Below are positions 24,864-34,142 of a DNA stretch of 64,000 nt, piece by piece. Made by a program: the position numbers and the translations under genes. The stretch is from Propionimicrobium sp. PCR01-08-3 (GTDB taxonomy: Bacteria > Actinomycetota > Actinomycetes > Propionibacteriales > Propionibacteriaceae): NCBI RefSeq assembly GCF_030286045.1, contig NZ_CP127390.1, forward strand, positions 1,815,482 through 1,879,481, given 5' to 3'. Below the pieces are notes generated by a model that was not told the DNA's origin, made no database searches, and worked only from the letters and a program-made list of their open reading frames with translations. Every line of letters begins with the position of its first letter. The stretch's first letter is position 1.

Positions 24864-25957
24864 CCGCATCCGCCACCGCGCCGGTAACCAGCGTCCGGCC
24901 GTCCGCTGCTTCCTCTCCCGCCCCCCGGGCGAGGAGGAAACGCGGCCGACGGCTCGGGCGCTGGCTCATCGCGATAGCCGTGTTGGCGATCGCGTTGTTG
25001 GTCGGAGCCATGGTGGGTCCGGCAGGTTTGACGGCCCGCAGTGTGCTCCTCGAACTGGTGGACGCGCTGCCGTTCGTCCAGGTCGACTCGGGGCTGACTT
25101 CGCAGCAACGAGCGATCCTGTGGCAGATCAGGCTGCCCCGCGTCACCCTCGGTGCGCTCGTGGGCGCAACTTTGGCGATCTCCGGCGCGTCCTACCAAGG
25201 GGTTTTCCGTAACCCATTGGCCGACCCCTACCTGCTCGGGGTATCTGCCGGGGCGGGGCTCGGCGCCACCATCGCCCTCACCCAAGGCGGCAGCATCGGC
25301 AACGTCGGCGTCCCGGTTTTTGCCTTCCTCGGCGGCCTACTGGCGGTCGGCGCGACCTATGCGCTGGGCAGCACCGTAGGAGGCGGCCATAGTTCGACCG
25401 TCATCGTGCTGGCGGGAGTCGCGGTCGCCGCGTTCTTCAGCGCCATCCAGACCTTTGTTCAGCAGCGTTTCGACGACTCGCTGCAGGCCGTCTACTCCTG
25501 GCTGCTGGGGAGGCTGTCGACCAACGGCTGGAGCGACATCTGGATGATCCTGCCGTATGTCCTGTTCAGCTGGGTTGTGCTCCTGCTGTATCGCCGCACG
25601 CTCGATGTGTTGGCCGTGGGTGATGTGGAGACCGCGAGCCTTGGTATCGATCCGGCACGGGTGCGGCTGATTCTCGTGCTCACTTCCACCTTGGGGACCA
25701 CGGCGGCGGTCTCGGTGAGCGGGTTGATCGGCTTCGTCGGCATCATCGTCCCGCACGCCGTGCGGCTCATCTTCGGCGCCTCACACCGCATTCTGCTGCC
25801 ACTGTCGATGATTTTCGGCGCGGCATTTCTCGTCCTGACAGACGTGGCGGCGCGAAGCCTGATGGCACCCGCCGAATTGCCGATCGGTGTGGTCACCGCG
25901 ATCGTTGGCGCACCGTTCTTCCTCGTCGTCCTGCGCAGAGGCCGGGTGAGTTCATGA
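24860..25957 (+). CDS. btuC: Cobalamin ABC transporter permease (FecCD family)
   Basis: 365 residues with about ten membrane segments after a basic N-terminal stretch (RARRKRGRRLGR). FecCD hallmarks are IRLPRVTLGALVGATLAISGASYQGVFRNPLADPYLLGVSAGAGLGA, the GRLSTNGWSDI region and SGLIGFVGIIVPHAVRLIFGASHR, the ATPase-contact loop. It forms the translocation channel of a BtuCD-type importer. Four-base overlaps on both sides place it in a coupled operon with btuF and btuD, under the cobalamin riboswitch. Confidence 0.93.
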   Translation: MTASATAPVTSVRPSAASSPAPRARRKRGRRLGRWLIAIAVLAIALLVGAMVGPAGLTARSVLLELVDALPFVQVDSGLTSQQRAILWQIRLPRVTLGALVGATLAISGASYQGVFRNPLADPYLLGVSAGAGLGATIALTQGGSIGNVGVPVFAFLGGLLAVGATYALGSTVGGGHSSTVIVLAGVAVAAFFSAIQTFVQQRFDDSLQAVYSWLLGRLSTNGWSDIWMILPYVLFSWVVLLLYRRTLDVLAVGDVETASLGIDPARVRLILVLTSTLGTTAAVSVSGLIGFVGIIVPHAVRLIFGASHRILLPLSMIFGAAFLVLTDVAARSLMAPAELPIGVVTAIVGAPFFLVVLRRGRVSS

Positions 25958-26733
25958 ACATCCTTGAGTGCCGCTACTTCAATGTGACCCGTGGTGACAA
26001 CCATGTCGTCATCGACCTGAGCGTCAGCGTCGAGAAGGGGCAATGGCTGGCCTTGGTCGGGCCCAACGGCGCGGGAAAGACATCGTTCCTGCATGCGGCG
26101 GCCGGGTTGATCCCGTCGTCCGGCGACATCTGGATCGACGGACGCGACGCCCGCAGCCTGTCACGTAAGCAGTATGCCCAGTTGGTTGCGCTGATGCCGC
26201 AACAGCCGGCCATACCGGCCGGTATGACGGTACGCGAATTGATCGCTCTGGGCCGCACCCCTTATCTCGGGCGCTTTGCGACCGAATCTGCCGCCGACCG
26301 GGACGCGGTCGACTGCGAGATCGCGCGCCTGGGGTTGGGGCCCTTCGAGGACCGTTTGGCCGGCCAGCTGTCGGGCGGCGAGTTGCAGCGGGTGATCCTG
26401 GCTCGCGCATTGTGCCAGCAACCCCGGATCCTGCTATTGGACGAGCCCACCAGTGCACTCGACATCGGGCACCAGCAATCGGTTCTGGAACTCGTCGATC
26501 AATTGCGCCGTGAACTCGGCATCACGGTCTTGGCCGCCATGCACGATCTCACCTTGGCCGCGCAATATTCTGACCACTTGCTCCTATTGGAGCACGGACG
26601 CCTCGTTCAGGCCGGCCCGCCGGCCGATGTGCTGCAACCTGTGCGTCTGGATCGTACGTATAACGCCCATGTCGAGGTACTGCCCCGGGCGTCGGGTCCG
26701 GCGGTGGTTCCGGTGCGACCCGGTTCAGTCTGA
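25954..26733 (+). CDS. btuD: Cobalamin ABC transporter ATP-binding protein
   Basis: 259 residues. Walker [11 protein letters not shown] (about residues 36-45), Q-loop in [10 protein letters not shown], signature LSGGELQRV (about 139), Walker [12 protein letters not shown] (about 159) and switch His in AMHDLTL. The pattern [15 protein letters not shown] is typical of FepC/BtuD-type ATPases. It powers import through BtuC. Last gene of the riboswitch-controlled operon. Confidence 0.94.
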   Translation: MNILECRYFNVTRGDNHVVIDLSVSVEKGQWLALVGPNGAGKTSFLHAAAGLIPSSGDIWIDGRDARSLSRKQYAQLVALMPQQPAIPAGMTVRELIALGRTPYLGRFATESAADRDAVDCEIARLGLGPFEDRLAGQLSGGELQRVILARALCQQPRILLLDEPTSALDIGHQQSVLELVDQLRRELGITVLAAMHDLTLAAQYSDHLLLLEHGRLVQAGPPADVLQPVRLDRTYNAHVEVLPRASGPAVVPVRPGSV

Positions 26734-26849
26734 TCGGCCGCAACAGTCGGAGTCCTCTGCTTGAGGTGCGTGTGCCCCCAATCGGCATCCGAGATTCCGA
26801 CTCTCCGTTGCAATAGCTGCGGTTTCGAGAAGACTTATGCGAGCCGGGC

Positions 26850-26877
26850 CTGACATTTCTGGCTCGAAACCTAAACT
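26850..26877 (+). promoter_or_regulatory. Promoter of the leaderless GNAT gene
   Basis: CTGACA (-35), a 16-base spacer and TAAACT (-10, 26872-26877), ending six bases before the GTG start. No ribosome binding site is present. Confidence 0.55.
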
Positions 26878-26883
26878 GGCGCA

Positions 26884-27423
26884 GTGACCAACGAATTGCA
26901 TCCCGATAGCGTCCGATTGGCAATGCCCGCTGAAGCGATCGATATCGTCGATGTGCAGCAGGCACGGCTTGCCACCTGGCCGAGACTGGCCGACGTGGCA
27001 AAACAACTGGACCACGACGAGATGGTGCAGGCTTGGCACGACGCGATCGTGCGTCCGCCGCTGGCGACCTACCGGGTTCTCGTTGCCGTCGATCAACTGA
27101 ATCACGTCGTCGGCTTCGCTGCCGTCGGGCCGAGCGATGACCCCGATGCCGAGCCGACCGACGCGCTGGTGGCCGAGTTCTGCGTGCACCCTGCCGCGAT
27201 GGGATCAGGCCACGAGGACCGCCTCATGCATGCGGTCGCCGACACGCTGCGCGCCGACGGCTTCGAACGCGCCACCTGGTGGGTGACCTCGGACGACGAC
27301 CAGACCCGCGCTCTGCTCGACGCGTCCGGTTGGGCGCCCGATGGTGCTCACCAAGAGGTCGGCGATGAGGACGATCACCTGCGCGTCAAACTGGTCCGGC
27401 TGCATACCGCCTTGGTGGATTGA
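26884..27423 (+). CDS. GNAT family N-acetyltransferase
   Basis: 179 residues from a GTG that is probably the first base of the mRNA. One acetyltransferase domain: YRVLVAVDQLNHVVGFAAVG, VAEFCVHPAAMGSGHEDRLMHAVADTLRADGF (acetyl-CoA loop, somewhat divergent from Q/RxxGxG/A) and RALLDASGWAPDGAHQEV near the end. It would acetylate an amine with acetyl-CoA; the acceptor is unknown. It stands alone between the cobalamin operon and the convergent dapB operon. Confidence 0.8.
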   Translation: MTNELHPDSVRLAMPAEAIDIVDVQQARLATWPRLADVAKQLDHDEMVQAWHDAIVRPPLATYRVLVAVDQLNHVVGFAAVGPSDDPDAEPTDALVAEFCVHPAAMGSGHEDRLMHAVADTLRADGFERATWWVTSDDDQTRALLDASGWAPDGAHQEVGDEDDHLRVKLVRLHTALVD

Positions 27424-27562
27424 GCCAGCCGCCATCTCTCGCAGCATCGCGAACCCACTCTGCATCGATACTGTCTCGGATTCTCCCATTGCATGAGCCA
27501 GAGGCAGTCTGCGTCAAAATGGTCGAAATTTGCCGTAGCCGAAAGCCGAGGGATTCGGGCTG

Positions 27563-28261
27563 CTACTGGAATTCGGACAGGGCGACATTCTGGCCGGTGA
27601 CCGTGATCGTCGCCGCATCTGCGCCGATCGCAAGGCTCTGATAGCTGATACCGCCAGGATTGGGAAGCTTCAGATCAGGACTCACTTGGTCGAGGGCTAG
27701 CTGAAGCACGCTTTCGGGCAACGGAACGTCCGTGTCCGCGACTGCCAAACCCGGATCGTTCAGCTCCAGCGTGCCGTCCTGCTCCAGGGCAAGATCTGCC
27801 TCAAGTTGGATCGGAACGACTCGTCCCCCGACCTCCACCGAGGTGCCGACCGAAATCCTGTTGCCGTCCACATAGTTGACCGGAAATCCGAGCAGCACAC
27901 TGAGTTGATTCCAGTTGATGGAGGCGGTTGCATCCAGCTGCTCGACCGTCGCGTTCTCCAAGTCATCGAATGGTTGCACGCCGGCGGCATCAATCTGAAC
28001 GCTGTCGATGGTGGCCTTCCTGTCTTCATCGGCCACCTCGATCCCCTGAAGATTCAGCTGCGCATCCGCCAGCCGATGCGTGAGGGTGATCAGCATGAAA
28101 GGCCATCCGCCCAACTTGACCTCGGCCTGGCCGCCATACCGTTCCTCGATGGCCTGCGCCATGTGGTTCTGCGAAAATCCGCGCATCTGGTTGTCGACGC
28201 CGACCGCCGAGATCACGAGCACCGCCACCACGGCGATGATCATCAACGTCTTCTTGCGCAC
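27563..28261 (-). CDS. LmeA-like DUF2993 family protein
   Basis: 232 residues from a GTG with GGAGAA about five bases upstream. An N-terminal hydrophobic segment (TLMIIAVVAVLVISAVGV) serves as a signal anchor, and the rest matches the DUF2993 lipid-binding fold, including FSQNHMAQAIEERYGGQAEVKLGGWPFMLITLTHR. LmeA of mycobacteria binds phospholipid and affects lipomannan maturation; other members are uncharacterised. It starts nine bases after dapB, so the two are cotranscribed. Confidence 0.82.
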   Translation of the reverse strand: MRKKTLMIIAVVAVLVISAVGVDNQMRGFSQNHMAQAIEERYGGQAEVKLGGWPFMLITLTHRLADAQLNLQGIEVADEDRKATIDSVQIDAAGVQPFDDLENATVEQLDATASINWNQLSVLLGFPVNYVDGNRISVGTSVEVGGRVVPIQLEADLALEQDGTLELNDPGLAVADTDVPLPESVLQLALDQVSPDLKLPNPGGISYQSLAIGADAATITVTGQNVALSEFQ

Positions 28262-28270
28262 GTATTCTCC

Positions 28271-29011
28271 TCAGGCGATGCCGAGCAGGTCTTCGATACC
28301 GATGGTCAACCCCGGACGATCAGCTACAGCGCGTACTGCGGTCAAGATGCCCGGCATGTAGCTGTTGCGCTGGAAGGAGTCATCACGAATGGTCAGCATC
28401 TCACCTGGATTGCCGAAGACGACCTCTTCGTGCGCGAACAAGCCTTGTAGCCGCACCGAATGCACATGGACGCCGTCGACCACCGTGCCCCGAGCACCAT
28501 CCATCTCCTTGATGGTCGCGTCGGGCATCGGCGCACAGTCTGCGTCGGCGCGCGCCTCAGCGACCTTATTCGCGGTGGTGATGGCCGTGCCCGATGGTGC
28601 GTCCGCCTTGCCCGGGTGGTGAAGCTCGACGACCTCGACCGATTCGAAGAAGGGCGCGGCCTTTGCGGCGAAGTGCATCAGCAGCACGGCAGCGATCGAG
28701 AAATTGGACGCAATCAGCACGTTGGCCGTCGGCTTGGCGGCAAGCCAGCCGCGTACCTCGTCGTACTTCGCTGGGGTGAAACCGGTGGTGCCGACCACCG
28801 CGTTGATGCCGTGATCAATGCACCATTTGATGTTGTCCATCACCGCATCCGGGTGGGTGAAATCGATGACCACGTCAGCCGTCTCGACATCGCTGCGGTC
28901 CTCGCCCGCATCAACGGCGGCGATCAGTTGCGTGTCGGATGTCTCATCGACAGCCTTGCAGATCTCCTGCCCCATGCGTCCTTTGGATCCGAAGACCGCC
29001 ACCTTGATCAT
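28271..29011 (-). CDS. dapB: 4-Hydroxy-tetrahydrodipicolinate reductase
   Basis: 246 residues. DapB reduces the dihydrodipicolinate precursor with NAD(P)H in the diaminopimelate/lysine pathway. The N-terminal Rossmann motif is KVAVFGSKGRMGQEI, followed by DFTHPDAVMDNIKW, GTTGFTP, ASNFSIAAVLL and the catalytic ELHHPGKADAPSGTA. The ATG follows AGGTGG; a longer upstream frame has no family sequence. dapA and thyX, its common actinobacterial neighbours, are absent from this window. Confidence 0.95.
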   Translation of the reverse strand: MIKVAVFGSKGRMGQEICKAVDETSDTQLIAAVDAGEDRSDVETADVVIDFTHPDAVMDNIKWCIDHGINAVVGTTGFTPAKYDEVRGWLAAKPTANVLIASNFSIAAVLLMHFAAKAAPFFESVEVVELHHPGKADAPSGTAITTANKVAEARADADCAPMPDATIKEMDGARGTVVDGVHVHSVRLQGLFAHEEVVFGNPGEMLTIRDDSFQRNSYMPGILTAVRAVADRPGLTIGIEDLLGIA

Positions 29012-29195
29012 CTGTTGCCCACCTCTCGTATCCGTAGAACACCAGACTATCCCGGTAGCTCTGACCATCTCCGGAGGCCCAATGCTGCATCTGCGGAGAT
29101 GACCGAACCGAAGGCGGGCCTGACCGGTTCGGGTGGCAGCTGCGCGGTGTAACCCGCGACGACCGATGGCCTTGGTAGCGACGACTGGCATTAGG

Positions 29196-29240
29196 CAAAA
29201 AGGGAGGCCCCGCAAGCGCAATGCTCGCGAGGCCTCCCCT
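29196..29240 (-). terminator. Rho-independent terminator of pnp
   Basis: AGGGAGGCC pairs with GGCCTCCC(C)T, with a second inner stem (CGCAAGC and GCTCGCG), followed on the minus strand by TTTTTG. It starts 16 bases after the pnp stop. Confidence 0.85.
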
Positions 29241-29255
29241 TCAAGCTACGAAGAG

Positions 29256-31472
29256 TTACTTCTCTTCGGACTTGTCCTCGGATTCTTCGATCACCGGGAC
29301 GAGCGACAGCTTGCCGCGGTCATCGATGTCGCTGATCTCGACCTGGATCTTCTGGCCGACGCTCACCACGTCATCGACGCTCTCGACGCGCTGTCCACCG
29401 TTCAGCACCCGCATCTTGGAGATGTGCAGCAGGCCATCCTTGCCGGGCAGCAACGACACGAACGCGCCGAAGCTTGTCAGCTTGACGACGGTACCGAGGT
29501 AGCGTTCGCCCTTCTCCGGCATGGTCGGGTTGGCGATCGCATTGATCATCTGACGCGCCATCTCGGCGGCCTCGCCACCGGCGGCACCGATGTAGATCGT
29601 GCCGTCCTCCTCGATGGAGATGTTGGCGCCGGTATCGTCCTGCATCTGGTTGATGACCTTGCCCTTGGGCCCGATCACCTCGCCGATCTTCTCTACCGGA
29701 ATGTGCACGGTGATGATGCGCGGGGCGTTCTCGCTCATCTCATCGGGAGTGTCGATGGCCTCGTTCATCACACCGAGAATCGTGGTGCGAGCATCCTTGG
29801 CCTGCAACAGCGCCTGAGCCAGCACGTCGGAAGGAATGCCGTCGAGCTTGGTGTCCAATTGCAGAGCGGTGATGAACTCGCTGGTGCCGGCGACCTTGAA
29901 GTCCATGTCACCCAGCGCGTCCTCGGCGCCCAGAATGTCGGTCAGCGCCAGGTACTTGGTCTCGCCCTGATCGTCGGTCTCGCTCATCAGGCCCATGGCG
30001 ATGCCGGCAACCGGTGCGCGCAGCGGCACGCCGGCGTTCAGCAGGGACAGAGTGGACGCACAGACCGAGCCCATCGAGGTAGAGCCGTTCGAGCCGATGG
30101 CCTCCGAAACCTCGCGGATGGCGTAGGGGAACTCTTCGCGGCTGGGCAGCACCGGGACGATGGCCCGCTCGGCCAGCGCACCGTGGCCGACCTCGCGGCG
30201 CTTCGGTGAACCGACCCTGCCGGTCTCACCGGTGGAGTACGGCGGCATCTCGTACTGGTGCATGTAGCGCTTCGAGGTGACGGCGCTCAAGGTGTCGAGC
30301 TTCTGCTCCATGTCGAGCATGTTCAGCGTGGTGATGCCCATCACCTGGGTCTCGCCGCGCTGGAACAGCGAACTGCCGTGCACCCGGGGCACGATGCCGA
30401 CCTCGGCCGACAGCGGACGGATGTCCTTGGGGCCACGGCCGTCGATGCGCTTGCCGTCGCGCAGCACCCGGCCACGGACGACCTTCTTCTGCAGGGCCTT
30501 GAACGCACCCGAGATCTCACCCTCGCGTCCGTCGAACGCCGCATCGGCTCCCAACTGGTCGAGAATCGAATGCTTGAGATTCTTCTCCGCCTCCTGGCGG
30601 TCCAGCTTGTCGGCGATCTGCTCGATGCGATCGAGTTCCGACAGGCCCAGCTCCGAGACCTTCGCGTAGACGTCGTCCTCGTATTCCTTGAAGACCGGGT
30701 AGGGGTAGGTCTCCTTGCTGATCTGCTGGGCCAACTCGACCTGCGCATCGCACAGCGCCTTGATGAACGGCTTGGCGGCCTCGAGGCCAGTGGCCACGAC
30801 GTCTTCGGTCGGGGCGGTCTTGCCCGAACGCACCAGATTCCAGGTGGCCTCGGTACCTCCGGCCTCAACCATCATGATGGCCACGTCGCCGTCAGCGAGC
30901 ACCCGGCCGGCAACCACCATCGAGAAAGTGGCGCTCTGCTCCTGCTCAAACGTCGGGAAGCACACCCACTGGTCGCCGATCAGCGCGACACGCACGCCTC
31001 CGATGGGGCCGTGGAACGGGAGCCCGGCGATCTGAGTCGACATGGACGCGGCGTTGATCGCCACTACGTCGTACTCGACCTGCGGGTTGAGCGCCAGCAC
31101 GGTCACCACAACCTGCACCTCGTTGCGCAAACCCTTGACGAACGCCGGGCGCAGCGGACGATCGATCAGGCGGCAGGCCAGAATCGCGTTCTCGCTGGGG
31201 CGTCCCTCGCGGCGGAAGAACGAACCGGGGATGCGTCCGACCGCATACATCTTCTCTTCGACGTCGACCGTCAGCGGGAAGAAGTCGATCGACTCGCGCG
31301 GGGTCTTCTGCGCGGCGGTCGCAGACAGCAACATAGTGTCGCCGTCGAGATAGACGGCGGCAGCGCCGTCGGCCTGCTGAGCCAGAACACCGGCCTCGAA
31401 ACGGACGACATGCTTGCCGAAGGTTCCGTTGTCGATGATCGCCTCAGCGAATTTGAGGTTCTCACCCTCCAT
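29256..31472 (-). CDS. pnp: Polyribonucleotide nucleotidyltransferase (PNPase)
   Basis: 738 residues, full length. PNPase degrades RNA from the 3' end by phosphorolysis and acts as a trimer. Two RNase PH domains are visible ([46 protein letters not shown] and [28 protein letters not shown]), then the KH domain ([21 protein letters not shown]) and the S1 domain ([33 protein letters not shown]). GAGAGGA lies about ten bases before the ATG. rpsO lies upstream on the same strand, the order conserved in most bacteria. Confidence 0.97.
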   Translation of the reverse strand: MEGENLKFAEAIIDNGTFGKHVVRFEAGVLAQQADGAAAVYLDGDTMLLSATAAQKTPRESIDFFPLTVDVEEKMYAVGRIPGSFFRREGRPSENAILACRLIDRPLRPAFVKGLRNEVQVVVTVLALNPQVEYDVVAINAASMSTQIAGLPFHGPIGGVRVALIGDQWVCFPTFEQEQSATFSMVVAGRVLADGDVAIMMVEAGGTEATWNLVRSGKTAPTEDVVATGLEAAKPFIKALCDAQVELAQQISKETYPYPVFKEYEDDVYAKVSELGLSELDRIEQIADKLDRQEAEKNLKHSILDQLGADAAFDGREGEISGAFKALQKKVVRGRVLRDGKRIDGRGPKDIRPLSAEVGIVPRVHGSSLFQRGETQVMGITTLNMLDMEQKLDTLSAVTSKRYMHQYEMPPYSTGETGRVGSPKRREVGHGALAERAIVPVLPSREEFPYAIREVSEAIGSNGSTSMGSVCASTLSLLNAGVPLRAPVAGIAMGLMSETDDQGETKYLALTDILGAEDALGDMDFKVAGTSEFITALQLDTKLDGIPSDVLAQALLQAKDARTTILGVMNEAIDTPDEMSENAPRIITVHIPVEKIGEVIGPKGKVINQMQDDTGANISIEEDGTIYIGAAGGEAAEMARQMINAIANPTMPEKGERYLGTVVKLTSFGAFVSLLPGKDGLLHISKMRVLNGGQRVESVDDVVSVGQKIQVEISDIDDRGKLSLVPVIEESEDKSEEK

Positions 31473-31740
31473 GAATATTTATCCTCTCTCGTTTCTCAGA
31501 AGAGACACGAGTGCCGGCGCAGGAGCCGGGTCATAAAATGCCGGTCTTCGATCGAGGTCATCGGGATACCCATCCGGCTGCCCGATGACCACTACCGAGG
31601 ACCAACAACCCTTGGCCTGCAGCTGGTTGTCCTCGCGTCGTATTGCCACTTGCGACACTCGCAAACAGCGGTGATGAAGTTTTCTCCAGGTTCAATGATG
31701 CCCAGACGACCCAAGAACAAGTGTCGTGCTGAACATGCCA
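31473..31740 (-). promoter_or_regulatory. Structured pnp leader
   Basis: No gene is seen in this span. Two stem-loops lie 84-162 bases before the pnp start: a perfect 10-base stem GGTCATCGGG/CCCGATGACC with a 15-base loop (31556-31590), and GAGG..ACAACC with GGTTGTCCTC (31597-31634). In E. coli, RNase III cuts a comparable pnp leader hairpin and PNPase then represses itself; a similar arrangement is possible here. Confidence 0.5.
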
Positions 31741-31775
31741 AAACGGGGAGCAGCCGACGTGGGCTCCTCCCCGTA
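31741..31775 (-). terminator. Rho-independent terminator of rpsO
   Basis: ACGGGGAG and CTCCCCGT-type arms with an AGCC/GGCT inner part; on the minus strand TTTT follows. It lies 14 bases after the rpsO stop, so the rpsO transcript can end before pnp. Confidence 0.8.
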
Positions 31776-31788
31776 AGTCAACGCAGCG

Positions 31789-32052
31789 TCACCGGCGAAG
31801 GCCGAGACGAGCAATGAGTGCACGGTAATGGTCGATATCTTCCTTGGCCACGTAATTCAGCAGCCGACGACGCTGACCAACCATCAGCATCAGGCCACGG
31901 CGGCTGTGGTGATCACCCTTGTGGACCTTGAGGTGCTCGGTCAGATGGGAGATACGCGCGGATAGCAACGCAATCTGAACGTCCGGAGAGCCCGTATCAC
32001 CAGGGTGGGTCGCGTACTCTTCGATAATCTTCTTCTTGGTCTCAGCGTCCAC
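31789..32052 (-). CDS. rpsO: 30S ribosomal protein S15
   Basis: 87 residues from a GTG, close to the usual 88-89. The family starts (M)[22 protein letters not shown] and continues [40 protein letters not shown]. The GTG is preceded by GGAGAGG at six bases. Longer in-frame ATG starts at 32118 and 32139 would add 22-29 residues unlike any S15, so they are rejected. S15 binds helices 20-22 of 16S rRNA early in 30S assembly. Confidence 0.95.
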   Translation of the reverse strand: MDAETKKKIIEEYATHPGDTGSPDVQIALLSARISHLTEHLKVHKGDHHSRRGLMLMVGQRRRLLNYVAKEDIDHYRALIARLGLRR

Positions 32053-32214
32053 TGTCAGCCTCTCCAGCTCGTTGCGCGGCGCCCCCGATGCAGGTTGCGA
32101 GTGGGGGCTCTTGGACATCCGCGGCCGATCTAACGGCAACCTGGCAAGGATAACATGGCCGTCTCAGGAATCCGAATCCGTCGCGGCTCACCGGGGATCA
32201 CGAGCGCGGACGCG

Positions 32215-33129
32215 CTAGTCGGCACCGAGGATGTTTCGGGTGGCGGCGACGTCCTTGCTCATCTGCTCGATCAACTCATCGACCGACAAGAAACGCACCT
32301 GTCCACGCAACTGCTTCACGAACTCGACACTGATCTCGATGCCGTACAGCTCCAGATCGGTGCGGTCGAGCACATATGATTCGACCCTGCGCTCCAGCCC
32401 GTCAAAGGTGGGATTCGTGCCGACGCTGATGGCCGCCGGCAGACGCAATGCCGACGGCTCATCGAGCCTGCGCAACCAGCCCGCATAGACGCCGTCCGCA
32501 GGGGTCGCCAGGTCGGCAGCGATCGGAAGGTTCGCGGTCGGGAATCCGAGCTCCCGGCCGCGCTGATCCCCCACGACCACAACCCCGCTCACCCGGAAGA
32601 GACGACCGAGATGCCGCGCCGCGACGTCGACTCTGCCGTCCGCCAATGCCTGACGCACGAACGACGAGCAGGTTCGCTCCGAGTCGACGCCGACCAAATG
32701 AATGACGTCCACATCGAAGCGGTCGCCCGCGATCTCACGCATCATTTCGGGCGTGCCGGCGGCGCGGGCACCGAAGGTGAAGTTCTTGCCGACCACGACG
32801 ACCGCCGGGTTCAGTGGGCCAAGGATCGTATCGACAAATCTCTCTGGCGACCACGAGGCCACATCCCGGTTGAATTGCACCACCCGTACCTCGTCGGCGC
32901 CGTAGTTGCGCAACAGGTTGATCCGATCCGCGAGTGGGGTCAGCAGCTTCGGCGCCTTCCCCGGAGTCAGCACGCGGAGCGGATGAGGCCAGAACGTCAC
33001 CACGATCACCGGCAGCGGCTCGCGCTCGGTGCCCAGCTCGCGGGCGTGGCGCCGAGCGGTCTCCAGAAGCTTTTGATGTCCGGTATGCACACCATCGAAA
33101 TTCCCGATGGCTACCACACTTTGCTGCAT
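32215..33129 (-). CDS. ribF: Bifunctional riboflavin kinase/FAD synthetase
   Basis: 304 residues. The N-terminal FMN adenylyltransferase domain has VVAIGNFDGVHTGHQKLL (nucleotidyltransferase motif) and VVGKNFTFGARAAGTPEM; SSFVRQALADGRVDVAARHLGR connects to the C-terminal riboflavin kinase domain with GRELGFPTANLPI and DGVYAGWL ... SVGTNPTFDG ... VESYVLD. It makes FMN and FAD. GGGAGCC precedes the ATG. It lies upstream of rpsO; the usual truB neighbour is separated by the divergent marC gene. Confidence 0.95.
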   Translation of the reverse strand: MQQSVVAIGNFDGVHTGHQKLLETARRHARELGTEREPLPVIVVTFWPHPLRVLTPGKAPKLLTPLADRINLLRNYGADEVRVVQFNRDVASWSPERFVDTILGPLNPAVVVVGKNFTFGARAAGTPEMMREIAGDRFDVDVIHLVGVDSERTCSSFVRQALADGRVDVAARHLGRLFRVSGVVVVGDQRGRELGFPTANLPIAADLATPADGVYAGWLRRLDEPSALRLPAAISVGTNPTFDGLERRVESYVLDRTDLELYGIEISVEFVKQLRGQVRFLSVDELIEQMSKDVAATRNILGAD

Positions 33130-33456
33130 TCTGGCTCCCGCTCGTCGTTCGGCCCAGGCGGGCGCCCGGGCCGCGATCCAGCCTAATGCCTGGACGATAG
33201 ACAGCAGAACTCACCTCGGCTACCGCACTCACCTGCGGAATGACCCATGAGACGTCGGCAACCTGGCCAGAACACCGCACGCAGTGTGGCGCACCGGTGC
33301 GAACGCATTTGCAATGTGAGTTGACTGCCGCACCGAATGATGGTGTTGCGAGAGCATTGCTCGTGTCCCTCGCCATCAACCACAGAATCTACGCCCGTTC
33401 TCCGGTGTCAGCGATAGCTTTGCTCGGCTCTTTGGGCGTCGATAGAGTGACTGAAT
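33130..33456. promoter_or_regulatory. Divergent intergenic region between ribF and marC
   Basis: 327 bases with no credible gene. The only clear signals are the marC promoter near its right end and a 12-base palindrome CGCACCGGTGCG at 33290-33301, which may be chance. Confidence 0.35.
33420..33448 (+). promoter_or_regulatory. Promoter of leaderless marC
   Basis: TTGCTC (-35), 17-base spacer, TAGAGT (-10), ending eight bases before the GTG start; no ribosome binding site. Confidence 0.6.
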
Positions 33457-34056
33457 GTGGAATTGATCGTCTCGTCAGCCATGATCTTCATCCTGATCAT
33501 GGATCCCTTCGGCAACGTGCCGCTCTTTCTCACCGCGCTGGCCAATACCGACCCCGAGCGCCGCAAGCGCGTCATCGTCCGCGAGCTGCTCATCGCTCTG
33601 GTGATCATGTTGCTGTTTCTCTTCGGCGGCCAGGCCTTCATGCAGGTCTTCCACATCGACTCTCCGGCGCTCACCGTTGCCGGCGGTGTGATCTTGATGT
33701 TGATCGCCTTGCGGATGGTCTTCCCCACCCCCGAGCGGAACCTGCGTGAGAAGTCTCCCGAGGACGAACCCTTCATCGTCCCGCTCGCCATTCCGTATCT
33801 TGCCGGACCGTCCCTGTTGGCGATGGAGATCGTGCTGGTGTCCGGCGACCCGGATGCGATACCGAGCTATCTGGTCGCCCTGGTGGCTTCGTGGTTCGTC
33901 ACCGCGGTCGTGCTCTATTTCAGCCAGGGCCTGCACCGGGTGCTGGGCAACAAGACCTTGATCGCCGTGGAACGTCTGATGGGTATGGTGCTGGTCATCG
34001 TGGCCACTCAGATGGCGCTCCAGGGGACCGCCGAATTCTTCGGTGTGCTGCGTTAG
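33457..34056 (+). CDS. MarC family integral membrane protein
   Basis: 199 residues with six hydrophobic segments. The family motifs are SSAMIFILIMDPFGNVPLFLTAL at the start, SPALTVAGGVILMLIALRMVFP and PLAIPYLAGPSLLAMEIVLVSG, then LIAVERLMGMVLVIVATQMALQG. E. coli MarC was once linked to multiple antibiotic resistance but that link was withdrawn; transport function is unknown. The gene is inserted in the opposite orientation between truB and ribF. Confidence 0.9.
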   Translation: MELIVSSAMIFILIMDPFGNVPLFLTALANTDPERRKRVIVRELLIALVIMLLFLFGGQAFMQVFHIDSPALTVAGGVILMLIALRMVFPTPERNLREKSPEDEPFIVPLAIPYLAGPSLLAMEIVLVSGDPDAIPSYLVALVASWFVTAVVLYFSQGLHRVLGNKTLIAVERLMGMVLVIVATQMALQGTAEFFGVLR

Positions 34057-34142
34057 AGCCTGGCAACACAGCCAGGCGCCCGAGCCAGGAGGGGCGACAC
34101 TCAGCGTTAATTCTTCGGAGCGTCCCAACCCCGGCAACCCGG

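Noticed and set aside
30258-31817. A 519-codon open frame opposite pnp
   Set aside because: It mirrors the pnp coding frame and shows no ribosome binding site or recognisable domain.
32053-32139. N-terminally extended S15
   Set aside because: The extra residues do not match S15, and a well-placed ribosome binding site serves the internal GTG.
33290-33301. 12-base palindrome CGCACCGGTGCG as an operator
   Set aside because: A short G/C-rich palindrome of this length can occur by chance in this genome, and it is far from both start codons.
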